Source of the DNA: Chara braunii
Lineage: Eukaryota > Streptophyta > Charophyceae > Charales > Characeae
Length of the DNA: 24,327 nt
Assembly (NCBI GenBank): GCA_003427395.1
Contig: BFEA01000712.1
Coordinates: 557,629-581,955 of the forward strand
Direction: 5' to 3'
The position numbers and the translations under genes were made by a program. Positions 1-8,881 of the stretch are shown piece after piece; the stretch's first letter is position 1, and every line of letters starts with the position of its first letter. The notes under the pieces were generated by a model. It saw nothing but the letters and a program-made list of their open reading frames with translations. It was not told the origin of the DNA and did no database searches.

Positions 1-330
1 AGAGGTGGAGGAGGCTTCACAATGATGGCAACAGCAGCTTCACAGGCAGCAACGACGAGGAGGGCTTCTCGACGAGGCAGCTCGATGGAGACGACGATTG
101 GCAGCTCGACGAAGACGGGCGGGCTTCGCGACCACGGCGACGACGGGCAGGCTACTAGCGACGATGGGCGGCTTCATGACGGCACCGACGACGGGCTTCG
201 CAACAGGGAATACCACGTTCGAATTCGAATGCGGCATCGTAGCCCACGAGAGGGGGAAACAATTTCTTGGCGGCTAATCTCAGCCGAAAACCTCACTCCC
301 CACCCTCAAACTACTTCTACATTGTCTTAG
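1..330. other. GC-rich CGACGA/GGGCGG-rich low-complexity DNA
   Basis: The first 230 bases are built from loosely repeated GACGA and CGGGC words. This leaves short open frames on both strands whose products are only Arg/Thr/Ser/Ala runs. No domain, start context or homology is visible, so I do not call a gene. It could be the edge of a repeat-rich exon or of a mobile element cut by the window border. Confidence 0.35.
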
Positions 331-334
331 ATTC

Positions 335-349
335 AAAAAAAAAAAAAAA
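335..349 (+). repeat. A15 homopolymer
   Basis: A run of 15 adenines lies between low-complexity DNA on the left and GC-rich DNA on the right. It could be the poly(A) tail of a retroposed sequence lying to its left. No target-site duplication was found that would prove this. Confidence 0.6.
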
Positions 350-692
350 TTACCTGGCGTCGCCGGAGGCTGGGGAGGCGACCAGTAGCCAAAAAAGGCC
401 TCCACCTTCCCCTGCGCGAAATTGCGCTGGCCTCGCCCTGCCCCAAACCAGAGGACCCAACCGGTCGGGCCGCCCGGGACCCCTGCCGGACGAAGGCCAG
501 GCCACCGGACGGTCCGGAGTTTAACAAAGGAAATTTACGGATTTCCAGATTTCGCGAAATCGTGAATTCCGGATTTGTAACTTCAGAAAAAAAAATTGCA
601 GAAAGTTGACGAATTCCTACTTGATTAACTAATTTGTCAATCAATCAATCAATCAAACTGGCTCTTGGGCAGATCCTCTGATTGAGAGGTCT
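350..692. other. Gene-free stretch with a (TCAA)5 microsatellite
   Basis: A GC-rich segment with CCGG/GGGCC words (about 350-520) passes into AT-rich DNA. A perfect (TCAA)5 tract lies at 637-656. Open frames here are short, run on both strands and look random, and I recognise no gene. Confidence 0.4.
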
Positions 693-704
693 GCTCCGAT
701 ACCA
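693..704 (-). promoter_or_regulatory. Primer-binding-site-like motif of an LTR retroelement remnant
   Basis: Read on the minus strand these bases are TGGTATCGGAGC. That differs by one base from the TGGTATCAGAGC site complementary to the 3' end of plant initiator Met tRNA. A TGTCGCATGCC stretch, which would be the inner LTR edge with a TG terminus, begins four bases further right at 708. A minus-oriented LTR element would therefore have its 5' LTR from 708 rightward, and its internal region would run left. No second LTR copy is in the window, so I infer a solo or truncated remnant. The same TGGTATCGG core occurs in the miniature LTR pair at 5321-5948. Confidence 0.4.
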
Positions 705-1139
705 AACTGTCGCATGCCGTTATGGTGCAAACCAGAAACAAGAACTGACCTCTCTCACATAGTACAAGATAGCATAGTGGAAGACTGAAATACCAATCAA
801 TGTCGCAATGCAGACCAAACATACCTCATCATCATCGCAATGTGTGAAGGGGCCTGGCGCTACACACAGGAAGAATGCGCTAGGCTCATATCATACACGG
901 ATGAGGAGGAGGGGAATCAGACGAAGAGGAGGGAGGAGATGAGAATGTCGTCAACACAATGTCGTCGATATCGATCCCAAATAGTCCCCCATCCAATGTC
1001 CTTGTCCCAATGTCGAGTCTGTATACAAATGTCGTCAAAATCCCGAAGTCGCAAATCTCTCTTTTCCTCTTTCTCTCCCATAGTCTGTCGATACTGAGAA
1101 GTCAGGTAGCTAGAGGCTGAAGGAGAGATGGTGGACTGG
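705..1139. other. Probable LTR remnant and unassigned DNA
   Basis: If the motif at 693-704 is a primer site, LTR sequence should start at 708, but no right LTR edge could be fixed. The rest contains purine-rich runs (about 900-945) and repeated TGTCGTC/CAATGTCG words at about 945-1040. No coding feature is supportable. Confidence 0.3.
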
Positions 1140-1418
1140 ATCAGAGGCTTTGGGGAGAGAACAAACCTTTGCTTCAAAGTATCAAGGATTTTCACTCCTA
1201 CTCCAGCAAGCAACAAAAAAGGATCGTTCTTACACAGAGCCAGGGTGTTCACCTTTATTCCCGGCACCGAGTTCCCTTTCCTGTTTACTTTGAAGGTGGA
1301 GTTGTGGCGACGAGGATATCCTGATTGTTTCTTAAATCACTGCTTGATTAATTTTTCGAAGAAGTTTGCCGGGTTGTGGCAGCATTGGATTTTTGTGTTG
1401 ACCGCGTGGAATAGATAG
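1140..1418 (+). pseudogene. 5'-truncated Penelope-like element, C-terminal RT fragment
   Basis: One plus-strand frame encodes a segment that aligns by eye with the C-terminus of the larger Penelope-like element at 14000-14310. Shared blocks include FLFTLK(V/I)EL, then a Y/F-P-D tract, then NFSKKF(A/G)GLW and a closing LTAW/LTGW. The aligned part starts near 1140, with small indels upstream of it. None of the nuclease, fingers or catalytic RT motifs are present, so this is a 5'-truncated copy. Its downstream DNA does not match the pseudo-LTR at 14389-15238, so it belongs to a diverged subfamily rather than being a recent duplicate. The alternative, a conserved host domain, is unlikely because the similarity covers exactly the element's terminal domain. 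Confidence 0.7.
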
Positions 1419-2172
1419 TACTTCGAACGTTCTTATGGAAAAAACCTGTGCAGGGCGGTTGTCGGTCTTTGTTTTTAGGAAGATCTGTGGGAAACCCCGA
1501 TTGGGCATTTGTGTTGACGATCGTTTCATTTTTGGACTGCGATGGGTCCTTTCGAATAACAGACGGTGGGATAGCCCCATTGGGCTTGTGGGTTGGCAGT
1601 TTATCATTTTTTCGAACTATAATAGGCCTTTGAACTACAGCCTGTGAAAAGAGCTTTAGTGTCAGGTCGGGTTTCGAACCGTTGTAGGACTCTGTAGTGT
1701 ATTTTTTCAAGGTTTTCAGCTACAGTCTGTCGTTGGTGCTTTTCGGTCGGGTCTCTAACCGGTATGGGCCTGTTGGTATTGGTATTTCTTAGGAAGTGAG
1801 GAGTATTTTCACGGATGTGAATCTGAACTACGGTTAGCTGTTTGGCGGGTTCTGCCCCGTTGTGCAGGTTGATAATTGTTTAGACTGCCGGACTTTATAG
1901 AAAGTGACGAGTTTCTTTAGACATAATGAACCTAGATGTCTACGTTGCAGGCACTAGGAACTATTGTTTTTCACACACGATATAAATCAAGCTATTGTAG
2001 TCAGTTCCCTACTGACAAGATCCTTGAAGAGTGCTGGTGTGGCGACCAGCCGAAACCGGTCGGACCGCGCCACGGTTACGTGCTCATTGTTTGTCACGAC
2101 TTTTTTAACTGAGTTACGTTCGGGACTTTTACATTCTGTGTGTGATCTTGTTCTTCTCCCACCACCTGTTCA
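1419..2172. other. AT-rich gene-free DNA, possible pseudo-LTR of the diverged PLE
   Basis: This T-rich stretch follows the truncated PLE fragment and is where that element's 3' terminal repeat would lie. CGGGT(T/C)TCGAACC-like and GGTCGGGTCTCTAACC words recur at about 1667-1680 and 1747-1760. No long match to the pseudo-LTRs at 8882 or 14389 was found by eye. No reading frame looks coding. Confidence 0.3.
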
Positions 2173-2239
2173 TCTTCTTCTTCTTCTTCTTCTTCTTCTT
2201 CTTCTTCTTCTTCTTCTTCTTCTTCTTCTTCTTCTTCTT
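2173..2239 (+). repeat. (CTT)n microsatellite, about 22 units
   Basis: This is an uninterrupted CTT/TTC tract of about 67 bases with a T-rich degenerate tail to about 2260. It produces an apparent poly-Leu open frame that I discard. It lies downstream of the diverged PLE remnant. The complete PLE at 8882-15238 also has a pyrimidine tract inside its terminal repeat, so the tract may be part of that older element. Confidence 0.9.
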
Positions 2240-2834
2240 TTTTCTTCTTTTGTTCTTTCTCCGCTTGATGGTCTCAGTGGTGCATCTTTGCTAGTCCGGT
2301 CGGTCGTCATTTGTTGGTTGTATTCACAACACAATCCGCCACTCTCCTCCCTCTCAGCGCTGCCCTAAGGTCCTAGCAACGCCCAGTGCTGGAAGACTAC
2401 TACTATCGTCACCTACTACTGCTGCAACGTTGCGGTTAGTGCCGCTGCTGAATGCCTGAAGACTGCCTCCTAGGCGGACCAGATATATATAGCTCTGGTC
2501 TGGGTGGCAGGCTGCTCTCACCAATGCCGAACGGCGCCAGTCCCTGGCGACCAAATTCGGATCTTCGAATTTGAAACAGGGCTTGAAAACGGTGTGGCGC
2601 CTACTGGGCCTATACCGGCTCTGGCACCAAAACGGGTTCCAGGGCCTACCTACGGCCTACCGACCTACGGGGCCTATCTAGGCTGAAACGACACAGGCCT
2701 AACGGCCTGTACCTGAGCTAAACCGACACAGGGCCTGAAGGACCCCTACCTAACCCCTGTCCTGCCCGGTCGGGCCCTACGGGGGGCCGTGTGGTGCTCA
2801 GTAGGCTGAACGCCCAGCTCCTTCCTCCAGGCAG
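2240..2834. other. Gene-free DNA with GGCCTA-rich low complexity
   Basis: Between the microsatellite and the LINE there is no supportable gene. From about 2600 to 2790 the DNA is a degenerate mosaic of CCTAC, GGCCTA and AGGCCT words. Similar word use recurs at 5142-5320 and at about 6410-6560, suggesting one diffuse repeat family around the LINE and LTR remnants. Confidence 0.4.
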
Positions 2835-5109
2835 TGCTCCAAGTCCAGCGCTTGCAGTTATCTAGCCCATCAAAGGACGGAAGAGGAATACACCAGCAGG
2901 CTGGAGGAGCTCAATATTGGCCCTGTCGAGGATCAATCGGACGAAGAATGGTGGGCGGAGAGGATAGAGGGTTAAATGGGGAAGACGAACCAAGGAGGCG
3001 TGGAGGGTGGTAGGGAAATGTATGTCTCGCCAGTTTTTTGCTGTTGTCGGTACACACAAAGCGGTGCCAATGATGACGATTATGAATCACCCCTTCGACG
3101 AAAAAATCAGGGGCGACAGCATACTACACGTGGGATTTTGAAGTGCGTTACGGATTTTTACCGGGAACTGCTAACAGAGGAGGAATGGACGATAGCGGCC
3201 ATGGCAACAGAGCTGGACCAGACAGTGTGAACGCATGTCCATAACCGGTTGGACCTGGAGAATTCGTGCAAGCTGGAGGAGGAGATTAAGACGGGGGAAG
3301 TGGAGAAGACAATAGCAGATCTCCCCCGACTTAAAGGACCTGGACTGGACGGAATGCCGGTGGAAAGGTATAAGGATTTCCGCAATTTCTTCACGACTCT
3401 TCTGACAGCAGCATGCAATGAAGCTCTCAGGAATGGGTCATTCCCGCGGACGCCTACGTGGTTCTGCTGCACAAAAAGGGGGTGAAGGAGGATGTGTGAA
3501 ATTGGCGACCCGTATCCATTCTAAATGCACCATCTAAGATCCTGGCCAAGGTGATGGCAACCTGCCTGAAGGACGTGCTGCCATGTATCATATATTGCAC
3601 TCAGACTGGCTTTGTGCCGTACGTCAAATCATCTTTGAACGTGATATTGGCGCAACAAATTTTGGAAGAAGATCGATGCTGAGGCTGTGCCAAATCTTTC
3701 GTCTCTATTGACCTCGAAAAGGCGTATGACCAGGTCAGATGGGAGTTTCTCCTCCATGGGATGGCACGAAGGGGGATAGGAGGAGTCTTCTGTACCTGGT
3801 TTAGATGCCTGCTGAAGGGAGCAACAACCGTGATGCAGGTCAACAGTGTCAGATACGACAAGCTGCGGGTAACCAGGTCCGTTAGGCAAGGCTGCCCACT
3901 GTTCCCGGCCCTCTATCTGATCTATAAAGAGTCCATGCATGGCATTTTGAGGGCAGATGAATGGCTGCATGCCATGAAGGCCGCCCCATCAGCAGAACTG
4001 CAGACTACAGCCTTCGCGGACGACTCAGGGCCAGTGACTCCCCCAACAGCCCAGCAACTGGGGATCCTCAACGAGGACCTTGACACCCTCTGCAAGTACT
4101 CGGGAGCACGGGTCAACTGGAGCATATCAACGGCAATCCTCCCTCCAGAGATGGACCCGCCGGAAGGATAGGATGTCCCCACTGTCAATAAAGGGGAGAG
4201 GATGGTCTTCTTGGGTGCCAATCTTACACCGAGCTTTGAGGGAGCAGAACATATGGCGACTCGAGTCACAGCAGCAGCAGCCCGGCTCAAAGCATGAAGC
4301 GCGAGCGGCAGCATGGGGGTCTTTGGCAAGGCCCTCATTATTAAAAACTTGGTCTTGACAACCCTGCGGTGCATGGGAGCTGTGCATATGCCTGCCAAGG
4401 GAACCTTCAGGTATATAAAGAGAGCAATAAACACACACCTATGGTCAAATGACGCGGAAGCACAAGGCTTCATCTGCAGAGCAGCCTGGACCAAGCTCAT
4501 CCAACCCAGGCGGTTCGGCGGACTGGGACTACTGGACCCGAGACAGCAGATTGTCGCTTTGCAGCTGCGGCAGCTGATCTGGCACTTGTTAGGAACTGTT
4601 GGGGGGACCTGGCAGGAAGTTACCCAGACCCACCTGGCCTATGCGCTTCAAGTACCGAAAGAGCTGGTGGATCTGTGCCTCATTAGCAGCGCGGCAATTG
4701 GCCACATCCGCAAGAATGTGTTGTGGTCAACAAAACTAGCATTGTGGAAAACGTTATTGCTGAGATGCCGCCTGCCGGAAACTGCTGACGCAGTCTTCAA
4801 TCAGCTGCTGTTTGATAGTAGATTTAGCTGCGACGAGGCTGCTGAACCTTTCCCCTGGCAGGGTCCACGAGGAGCGTATGGATGGAAGTGGGTCGAGCAA
4901 GGAATCTATGAAGTTGGTCACTTATGGGATGAGCAGCGCAAGGACTGGCGGCCCCTCAACGATATGGTGGATGCATTGCATGGACAAATGAGACGAAGAC
5001 TAAGACTGTAGGATTTAAAGGAAGCCATCCCCCCCTACTAGGAGGAGCTGCTCAGGAAGGCCGAGCTAACGTCGGGGGAATGGCTGCAACTGAAGGGAGT
5101 TGTTACATG
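2835..5109 (+). pseudogene. Decayed L1-type LINE ORF2 (reverse transcriptase and C-terminal part)
   Basis: Translation shows the usual order of an L1-type ORF2 from just before the RT domain to its C-terminus. There is a TDFYRELLT-like block near 3150-3175 and a KGPGLDGMPVERYK block at about 3330-3375. NWRPVSILNAPSKILAKV lies at about 3500-3555, motif A FVSIDLEKAYDQVRW near 3700-3743, and RQGCPLFPAL at about 3884-3913. The catalytic FADD box lies near 4014-4025. A GGLGLLD block follows at about 4519-4539. The apurinic endonuclease domain is missing, which fits 5' truncation during insertion. The frame is broken: a shift near 3470, then in-frame stops at 3497, 3680, 4169, 4295 and 5009. In-frame coding similarity continues to about 5109. 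The element is inactive. In its family the enzyme does target-primed reverse transcription in the nucleus. Confidence 0.9.
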
Positions 5110-5141
5110 ATGCGCCTGCAACAGGCTGCACGGGCCATTTT

Positions 5142-5320
5142 CAGGCCCGTGTTGTTTTCAGCCTGAAAGCCTGAAAACAAGGGCCTACAGGCCCCGTGTT
5201 GTTTTCAGCCTGAAATCCTGAAAACAAGCGCCTACAGGCCCTGTGTCGTTTCAGCCTAAAACAGGCCCCTCCAGGCCCTGAGTCTTTTCAGCCTGAAACG
5301 GAGGGCCATTTTCAGGCCCT
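5142..5320 (+). repeat. Hairpin-forming tandem repeat at the LINE 3' end
   Basis: Units begin with CAGGCC. Two near-identical units of 46 and 47 bp (5142-5187, 5188-5234) are followed by shorter variants of about 37 and 41 bp. The two long units each contain an inverted repeat, TTGTTTTCAG with CTGAAAACAA, separated by 9 bases, so each can fold into a 10-bp hairpin. The block starts about 30 bases after the last LINE coding similarity and ends exactly at the TG edge of the following LTR. LINE 3' ends often carry short tandem repeats or hairpins read by their RT, so this may be the LINE tail. It could also be an independent repeat. Confidence 0.75.
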
Positions 5321-5598
5321 TGTTGTGAACTTGGTTGTCTGACGATTTTTACCGCCACTCACACACAGACAATCTCATACACGCCCATGCATGCATGAGA
5401 GAAGGGGGAGAGGAGACAGTGTCCGCACTGCACACTGTCAGAGTAGGCAGCGGAATACAGCTATGCACAGATGGGGAGGAGACACATAGTGTTTCTCACT
5501 CTCTGACAAACTCCCAGCAACCAATCACAAGAAGAACCTGCGAGGATAACAATTGAAAGGACACTAATGTTGAGCCAACTCAAACAATTATCGTAACA
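5321..5598 (-). repeat. LTR, left copy (278 bp)
   Basis: It starts TGTTGTGAAC immediately after the hairpin repeat block and ends with AACA at 5598. Compared with the right copy it has an extra insertion around 5415-5445 and scattered substitutions. By eye the two copies are roughly 90% identical, so the element is not a recent insertion. In minus orientation this is the 3' LTR. Confidence 0.8.
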
Positions 5599-5662
5599 GT
5601 GTGTTGCCAGTTGAAGAAGATGCCTCAGTGCGCTCAACCCTCAGTGTTCCAATTCCAATCCC

Positions 5663-5674
5663 GCGCCGATACCA
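5663..5674 (-). promoter_or_regulatory. Primer-binding site of the miniature LTR element
   Basis: The minus strand reads TGGTATCGGCGC two bases from the edge of the right LTR. This resembles the complement of the 3' end of plant initiator Met tRNA (TGGTATCAGAGC), with two differences. Its position directly beside the LTR is what identifies it. Confidence 0.65.
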
Positions 5675-5676
5675 AC

Positions 5677-5948
5677 TGTTGTGAACTTGGTTGTCTGACG
5701 ATTTTTACCGCCACTCACACACAGACAATCTCATACACGCCCATACATTCATGAGAGAAGGGGAGAGGAGAGTCCACACTGCACACAGATTAGAGTAGGC
5801 AGCGGAATACAACTATGCACAGATGGGGAGGAGAAACAGTGTTTCTCACTCTCTGACAAACTCCCAACAACCAATCACAAGAAGAACCTGCGAGGATAAC
5901 AATTGAAAGGACACTGATGTTGAGCCAACTCAAACAATTATCGTAACA
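5677..5948 (-). repeat. LTR, right copy (272 bp)
   Basis: This is a direct repeat of 5321-5598 with the same TGTTGTGAAC start and TCGTAACA end. It is the 5' LTR in the minus orientation implied by the primer site next to it. Right of 5948 the similarity stops at once. Confidence 0.8.
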
Positions 5949-6743
5949 GAGTTTGTTCCTGTATCTGGCCACCCTCAAAACTCACACCCCACTCTCTATT
6001 ATCCTACACCCAGTTAGTAGCGCCACATCAGAACAGCCTCCCAGAGGCCAGCGCCAACCACCCTGATGGAGAACATATCCTGCGATGAAGCCTCCAGTGT
6101 CGATGGACAACTCTGACGAAGAACCAGGCAGCTATGGCTGCCACCACACACGATTACACAGTGTAGAGCCTCGATGTAGCCCGACCATACGCAGATACCC
6201 CCAGGGTAGATGCGCTGAAGTTGCCCCAGCTCTGGCAACCTTCAGAGGGTCCGGCTATGGCTGTCGTCCACAGCAAGGGTCTCAGGATGCCGCTTGCAGA
6301 CAATTGCCAACGCCAACTTGCTTGGCTCTCCAAACGTTGTATCGCGAAAATGAACTGCCAAAAGTCCCAACCCGGTTCCCCCAAACTATTAATAGACTAA
6401 CACTACTCTAGCCTAGACCTAGACCGGACTGACTGACCGACCGGTACCGTTGCTGTTTCGGCCTCTCGGCCTCTACCGGACCCTTCTATAGGCTATAGGA
6501 CCGTCTATCAGATTAGGCCCTTAGGGCCTGTCTGTCCTAGGGGTAGCCCGGGCCTGCTGTACGTAGTTAGGGTAGCTGTAGGAAACCCGGAGTGCTACCG
6601 GGCCTATTTTGCCATATTTGTAGATATGTCCCTCAGGGATTTTCCTTACAGGTAGGTCTCTCGGTTAGCCCTCAACCAAACAAAATTACAAATCTAACCT
6701 ACTGGTTAGTATACAGCCTCGCAGTCAATCTCGACAGTCAGAA
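5949..6743. other. Gene-free DNA; likely contains the chromovirus 3' LTR
   Basis: From 5949 to about 6410 I see only a 108-codon plus-strand frame at 6085-6411 with no recognisable motif. From about 6410 to 6560 the DNA is GGCCT/CTAGG-rich. The 3' LTR of the minus-strand chromovirus should follow its ORF end at 6744. A minus-strand TGTAAGGAAAATCCC word at 6636-6650 is a possible LTR start. No partner LTR is present to confirm it, because the element is truncated at the other end. Confidence 0.35.
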
Positions 6744-7045
6744 TCAGCAAGTCATTGCAGGCTTACCCCCTCGGGGAGCGAGGACCTCCGAGCTAGGGAT
6801 GTAGGCGAGGTGAACGACGAGGAAGGTTGCCCTTCTGAGCCGCTTCATATCGCAAAACAACTGACTTTGTTGTCTTGTAAGTTCCCTCCTGTAGAACCAT
6901 CTGTTCTCAGAAGGAGGTTGGAATGCGAACCTCACAAGATACTGTCGATCGGGGCCTGTGCCCCACTCGTCCTCGATCCACTCCACGTCATATCCCTTGT
7001 CGGGGGATCGGTGGACTAAACTGAGGCGGTCGGTCTGGAAATGCA
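6744..7045 (-). pseudogene. Chromodomain-like C-terminus of the chromovirus
   Basis: After the frameshift near 7040 the minus strand reads YDVEWIEDEW, then RQYLVRFAF, then SENRWFYRREL. This follows the chromodomain outline of an acidic first strand, YLVKW-type second strand, Trp-containing third strand and C-terminal helix. In chromoviruses this domain binds methylated histone H3 and steers integration toward heterochromatin. Some aromatic-cage positions differ from the consensus, so histone binding is uncertain. The sequence continues to a stop at 6744. Confidence 0.7.
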
Positions 7046-8170
7046 TTAGCTGGAGTGAATGGCAACAGCTTGGATGCATGAAAGACCGGGTAGGTCCGTA
7101 GATGCAGCGGGATGTCAATGACATAGGATGGGCCAAACGGGTCAGCCCCCATTGTATCTAAGACCTGCCATGGACCCAGATAACGTGGCAACAACTTGGG
7201 GGAGATGTCCTCCTCCCTCAATAGCTCTGAACTGGCTACCCAGACATGATCACCAGTGCGGATGGGGGAAGGTCGCCTATGGCGATTAGCTTGTTCAATC
7301 ATCGCCCTTTGGGCTTTGAACAAGTTCGCCTGTGCTCTTTCCACATCTATGCGGTAACGTCTGGTGAACTCTGCAGTGCCTGGAGTCAGATTAAACTTAG
7401 CCTTATCGATAATATCATCGAGAGGCTGTCGTGGTTCACGTCCCCAATGCAACCGGTATGGACTGAACCCAGTCGACGAGTGGACAGACATGTTATAAAC
7501 AAGCTGTGCTCGAGCCAAGTGAAGATCCCAGTCCTGCTGATCTGGAGAGATGACAGAACGCAACAATTGGAATAAGACTTGGTTCATCACTTTGGCCAAA
7601 CCATTGGCTTCAGGATGATGACCAAAAGTCATGTCCAATCGTGAGTGCAAATAGTCCTTACAGCAGGACTGCCATTCATCGCTGGAAAATCGGGGGTCTC
7701 TATCACTGACTATAGAAGTGGGCGGTCCATGGTGTGTGACCCACCTCTCAGAGAAGGCTGCTCTCACAGCCGGTACCCTAGCTACTTCTGGCAAGGGGAT
7801 GAACTCTGCGTATTTGGAGAACATGTCCACGCAGACCATAACCTGACGCATGCCACGAGGGGTGGTCTTGCCTAAATCTGTGAAGTCTATGGACACAAAT
7901 TCAGCAGGGCCATCAGGTATGGGTAAGGGTTTGAGCAGTCCCAAAGGAGGTCTACGCTGGACCTTATTCCTTTGGCAGTGCTCGCAGGTTTCCACATAGC
8001 GCAGCATTTCACTCCACATCTCCTTCCAGAAGAAGCGTTGTGACAGGGCTGCATATGACTTTAGGAACCCAAAATGTCCACGGGCATCATGACACTCTGA
8101 CATCAGCAGTGTCCTGAGCCGCTGGTCCTGGGGAATGCACAAGCGCTCCTCTCCTCTGCTGTAGGTGTAC
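7035..8170 (-). pseudogene. Ty3/gypsy integrase with a substituted catalytic glutamate
   Basis: The N-terminal zinc-binding HHCC module is visible (His, His five residues later, then CEHC about 30 residues on). The core follows with Asp in VSIDFTDLG and Asp in IVSDRDPRF. At the third catalytic site, in the block that normally reads HPxxxGxxERxN, this copy has HPEANGLAKVMNQ, so the Glu is Lys (AAA codon, 7591-7593). That change should abolish strand transfer. Beyond the core, the C-terminal region contains PRYLGPWQVL and FHASKLLPF, usual for Ty3/gypsy integrases. The family enzyme inserts the cDNA into the genome. The frame shifts near 7040, separating it from the chromodomain. Confidence 0.9.
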
Positions 8171-8881
8171 AAAAGTCTCATCCTGAGGCAGTAGACGAGC
8201 AATGGTCTGACGGGTCTCCTCTCCAAAGGAGTGAGTGGAGGAGATCAACGCAAAAGAGTCAGGCCTACGAGAGAGGGCATCTGCTACCTTGTTGTAGCAG
8301 CCCTTCTTATGCTTCAGTTCAAAGTCAAACATGTCAATGAACTGAATGTATCGTGCCAACTTATCGTTTAACTCTCCCTGGGACTTCATCCACTGTAAGG
8401 TGGAGTGATCTGAAAAAATCTTGAAGTGTCTTCCCAGGAGAAAGTGTTTCCAGTGTTTCAGGGCACAGACAAGAGCATATAGCTCTTTCTCGTAGGTAGA
8501 GTCCTGGAGCTTTTGAGTCTTGATCTTCTTACTCGTAAACTCTACAGGCCGTAGACCATTCCCATCATCCTGCTGAAGAACTGCCCCAATGCCATACTGA
8601 CTCGCATCAGTGGTCAGGATGAATGGCAGAGTGGGGGCAGGCAACTTCAGCACTGGTGCACGAATCAAGGCCTTCTTGAGTCCTGTGAAGGCCAACTTAC
8701 AGTGGAGGGACCAAAGTAAAGGAGTGTCTTTCTTGGTTAGGTTGGTCAGGGGTGCAGCTACTGCAGAAAAGTTCCTGACAAACTTTGTGTAGTACGAGGT
8801 TAAACCCATGAAGGACCTGACATCCCTCACTGTCCGAGGTTGGGGCCACTCCTGAATAGCAGCAATCTTGGGGCCACAAAT
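8165..8881 (-). pseudogene. Ty3/gypsy RT thumb and RNase H fragment
   Basis: The reading frame begins within the RT thumb (a GPKIAAIQEWPQP block followed by RSFMGLTSYYTKFVRNFS), typical of the segment after the RT catalytic core. RNase H follows. Its four acidic residues can be seen: Asp in TTDASQYGIG, Glu in YEKELYALV, Asp in IFSDHSTLQW and Asp in NKVADALSRR. In the intact family this enzyme degrades the RNA strand during reverse transcription inside the virus-like particle. The frame is lost near 8165-8175, where coding continues in another frame as integrase. The codons at 8882-8896 that extend the open frame belong to the neighbouring pseudo-LTR, not to this protein. Confidence 0.9.

Larger units (their letters stand above)
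5321..5948 (-). mobile_element. TRIM-like miniature LTR retroelement (two LTRs, 78-bp interior)
   Basis: Two direct copies of a roughly 275-bp sequence start TGTTGTGAAC and end TCGTAACA, giving the TG...CA termini of LTRs with a short TGTT/AACA inverted repeat. Only 78 bases separate them. On the minus strand a TGGTATCGGCGC primer site lies two bases inside the right-hand LTR, which sets the orientation. There is no coding capacity. No polypurine tract is seen before the other LTR, and no 5-bp target duplication flanks the pair (GCCCT on the left, GAGTT on the right). So this may be a true non-autonomous miniature element or the internal-deletion product of a larger one. It would depend on proteins supplied by another LTR element. 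Confidence 0.75.
6744..8881 (-). mobile_element. 5'-truncated Ty3/gypsy chromovirus
   Basis: Minus-strand sequence carries, in order, the thumb of the reverse transcriptase, RNase H, integrase and a C-terminal chromodomain, which is the Ty3/gypsy chromovirus arrangement. Gag, protease and the RT palm are missing. The element ends abruptly at 8881, the base before the first pseudo-LTR of the Penelope-like element. Two frameshifts and one catalytic substitution show that it is dead. The missing 5' part is not found on the far side of the Penelope-like element, so this was not a clean insertion into a complete chromovirus. Confidence 0.9.

Noticed and set aside
2010-2080. CTGACAAG followed by GAAAC and GGTC, a possible third hammerhead downstream of the diverged PLE remnant
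   Set aside because: Position G8 is A, stem II does not form, and bases before the box do not pair with those after the triplet.
1964-2368. 134-codon plus-strand frame containing a poly-Leu run
   Set aside because: The run is the translation of the (CTT)n microsatellite; flanking residues show no domain.
2480-2500. TATATATA word as a promoter
   Set aside because: No gene with a plausible start follows at promoter distance; the LINE fragment downstream is 5'-truncated.
5110-5320. CRISPR-like array because of repeated palindromic units
   Set aside because: The units are contiguous with no unique spacers and lie at a eukaryotic LINE end.
6085-6411. 108-codon plus-strand frame between the miniature LTR element and the chromovirus
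   Set aside because: No recognisable domain, both strands are open, and it lies where the chromovirus 3' LTR or its flank is expected.
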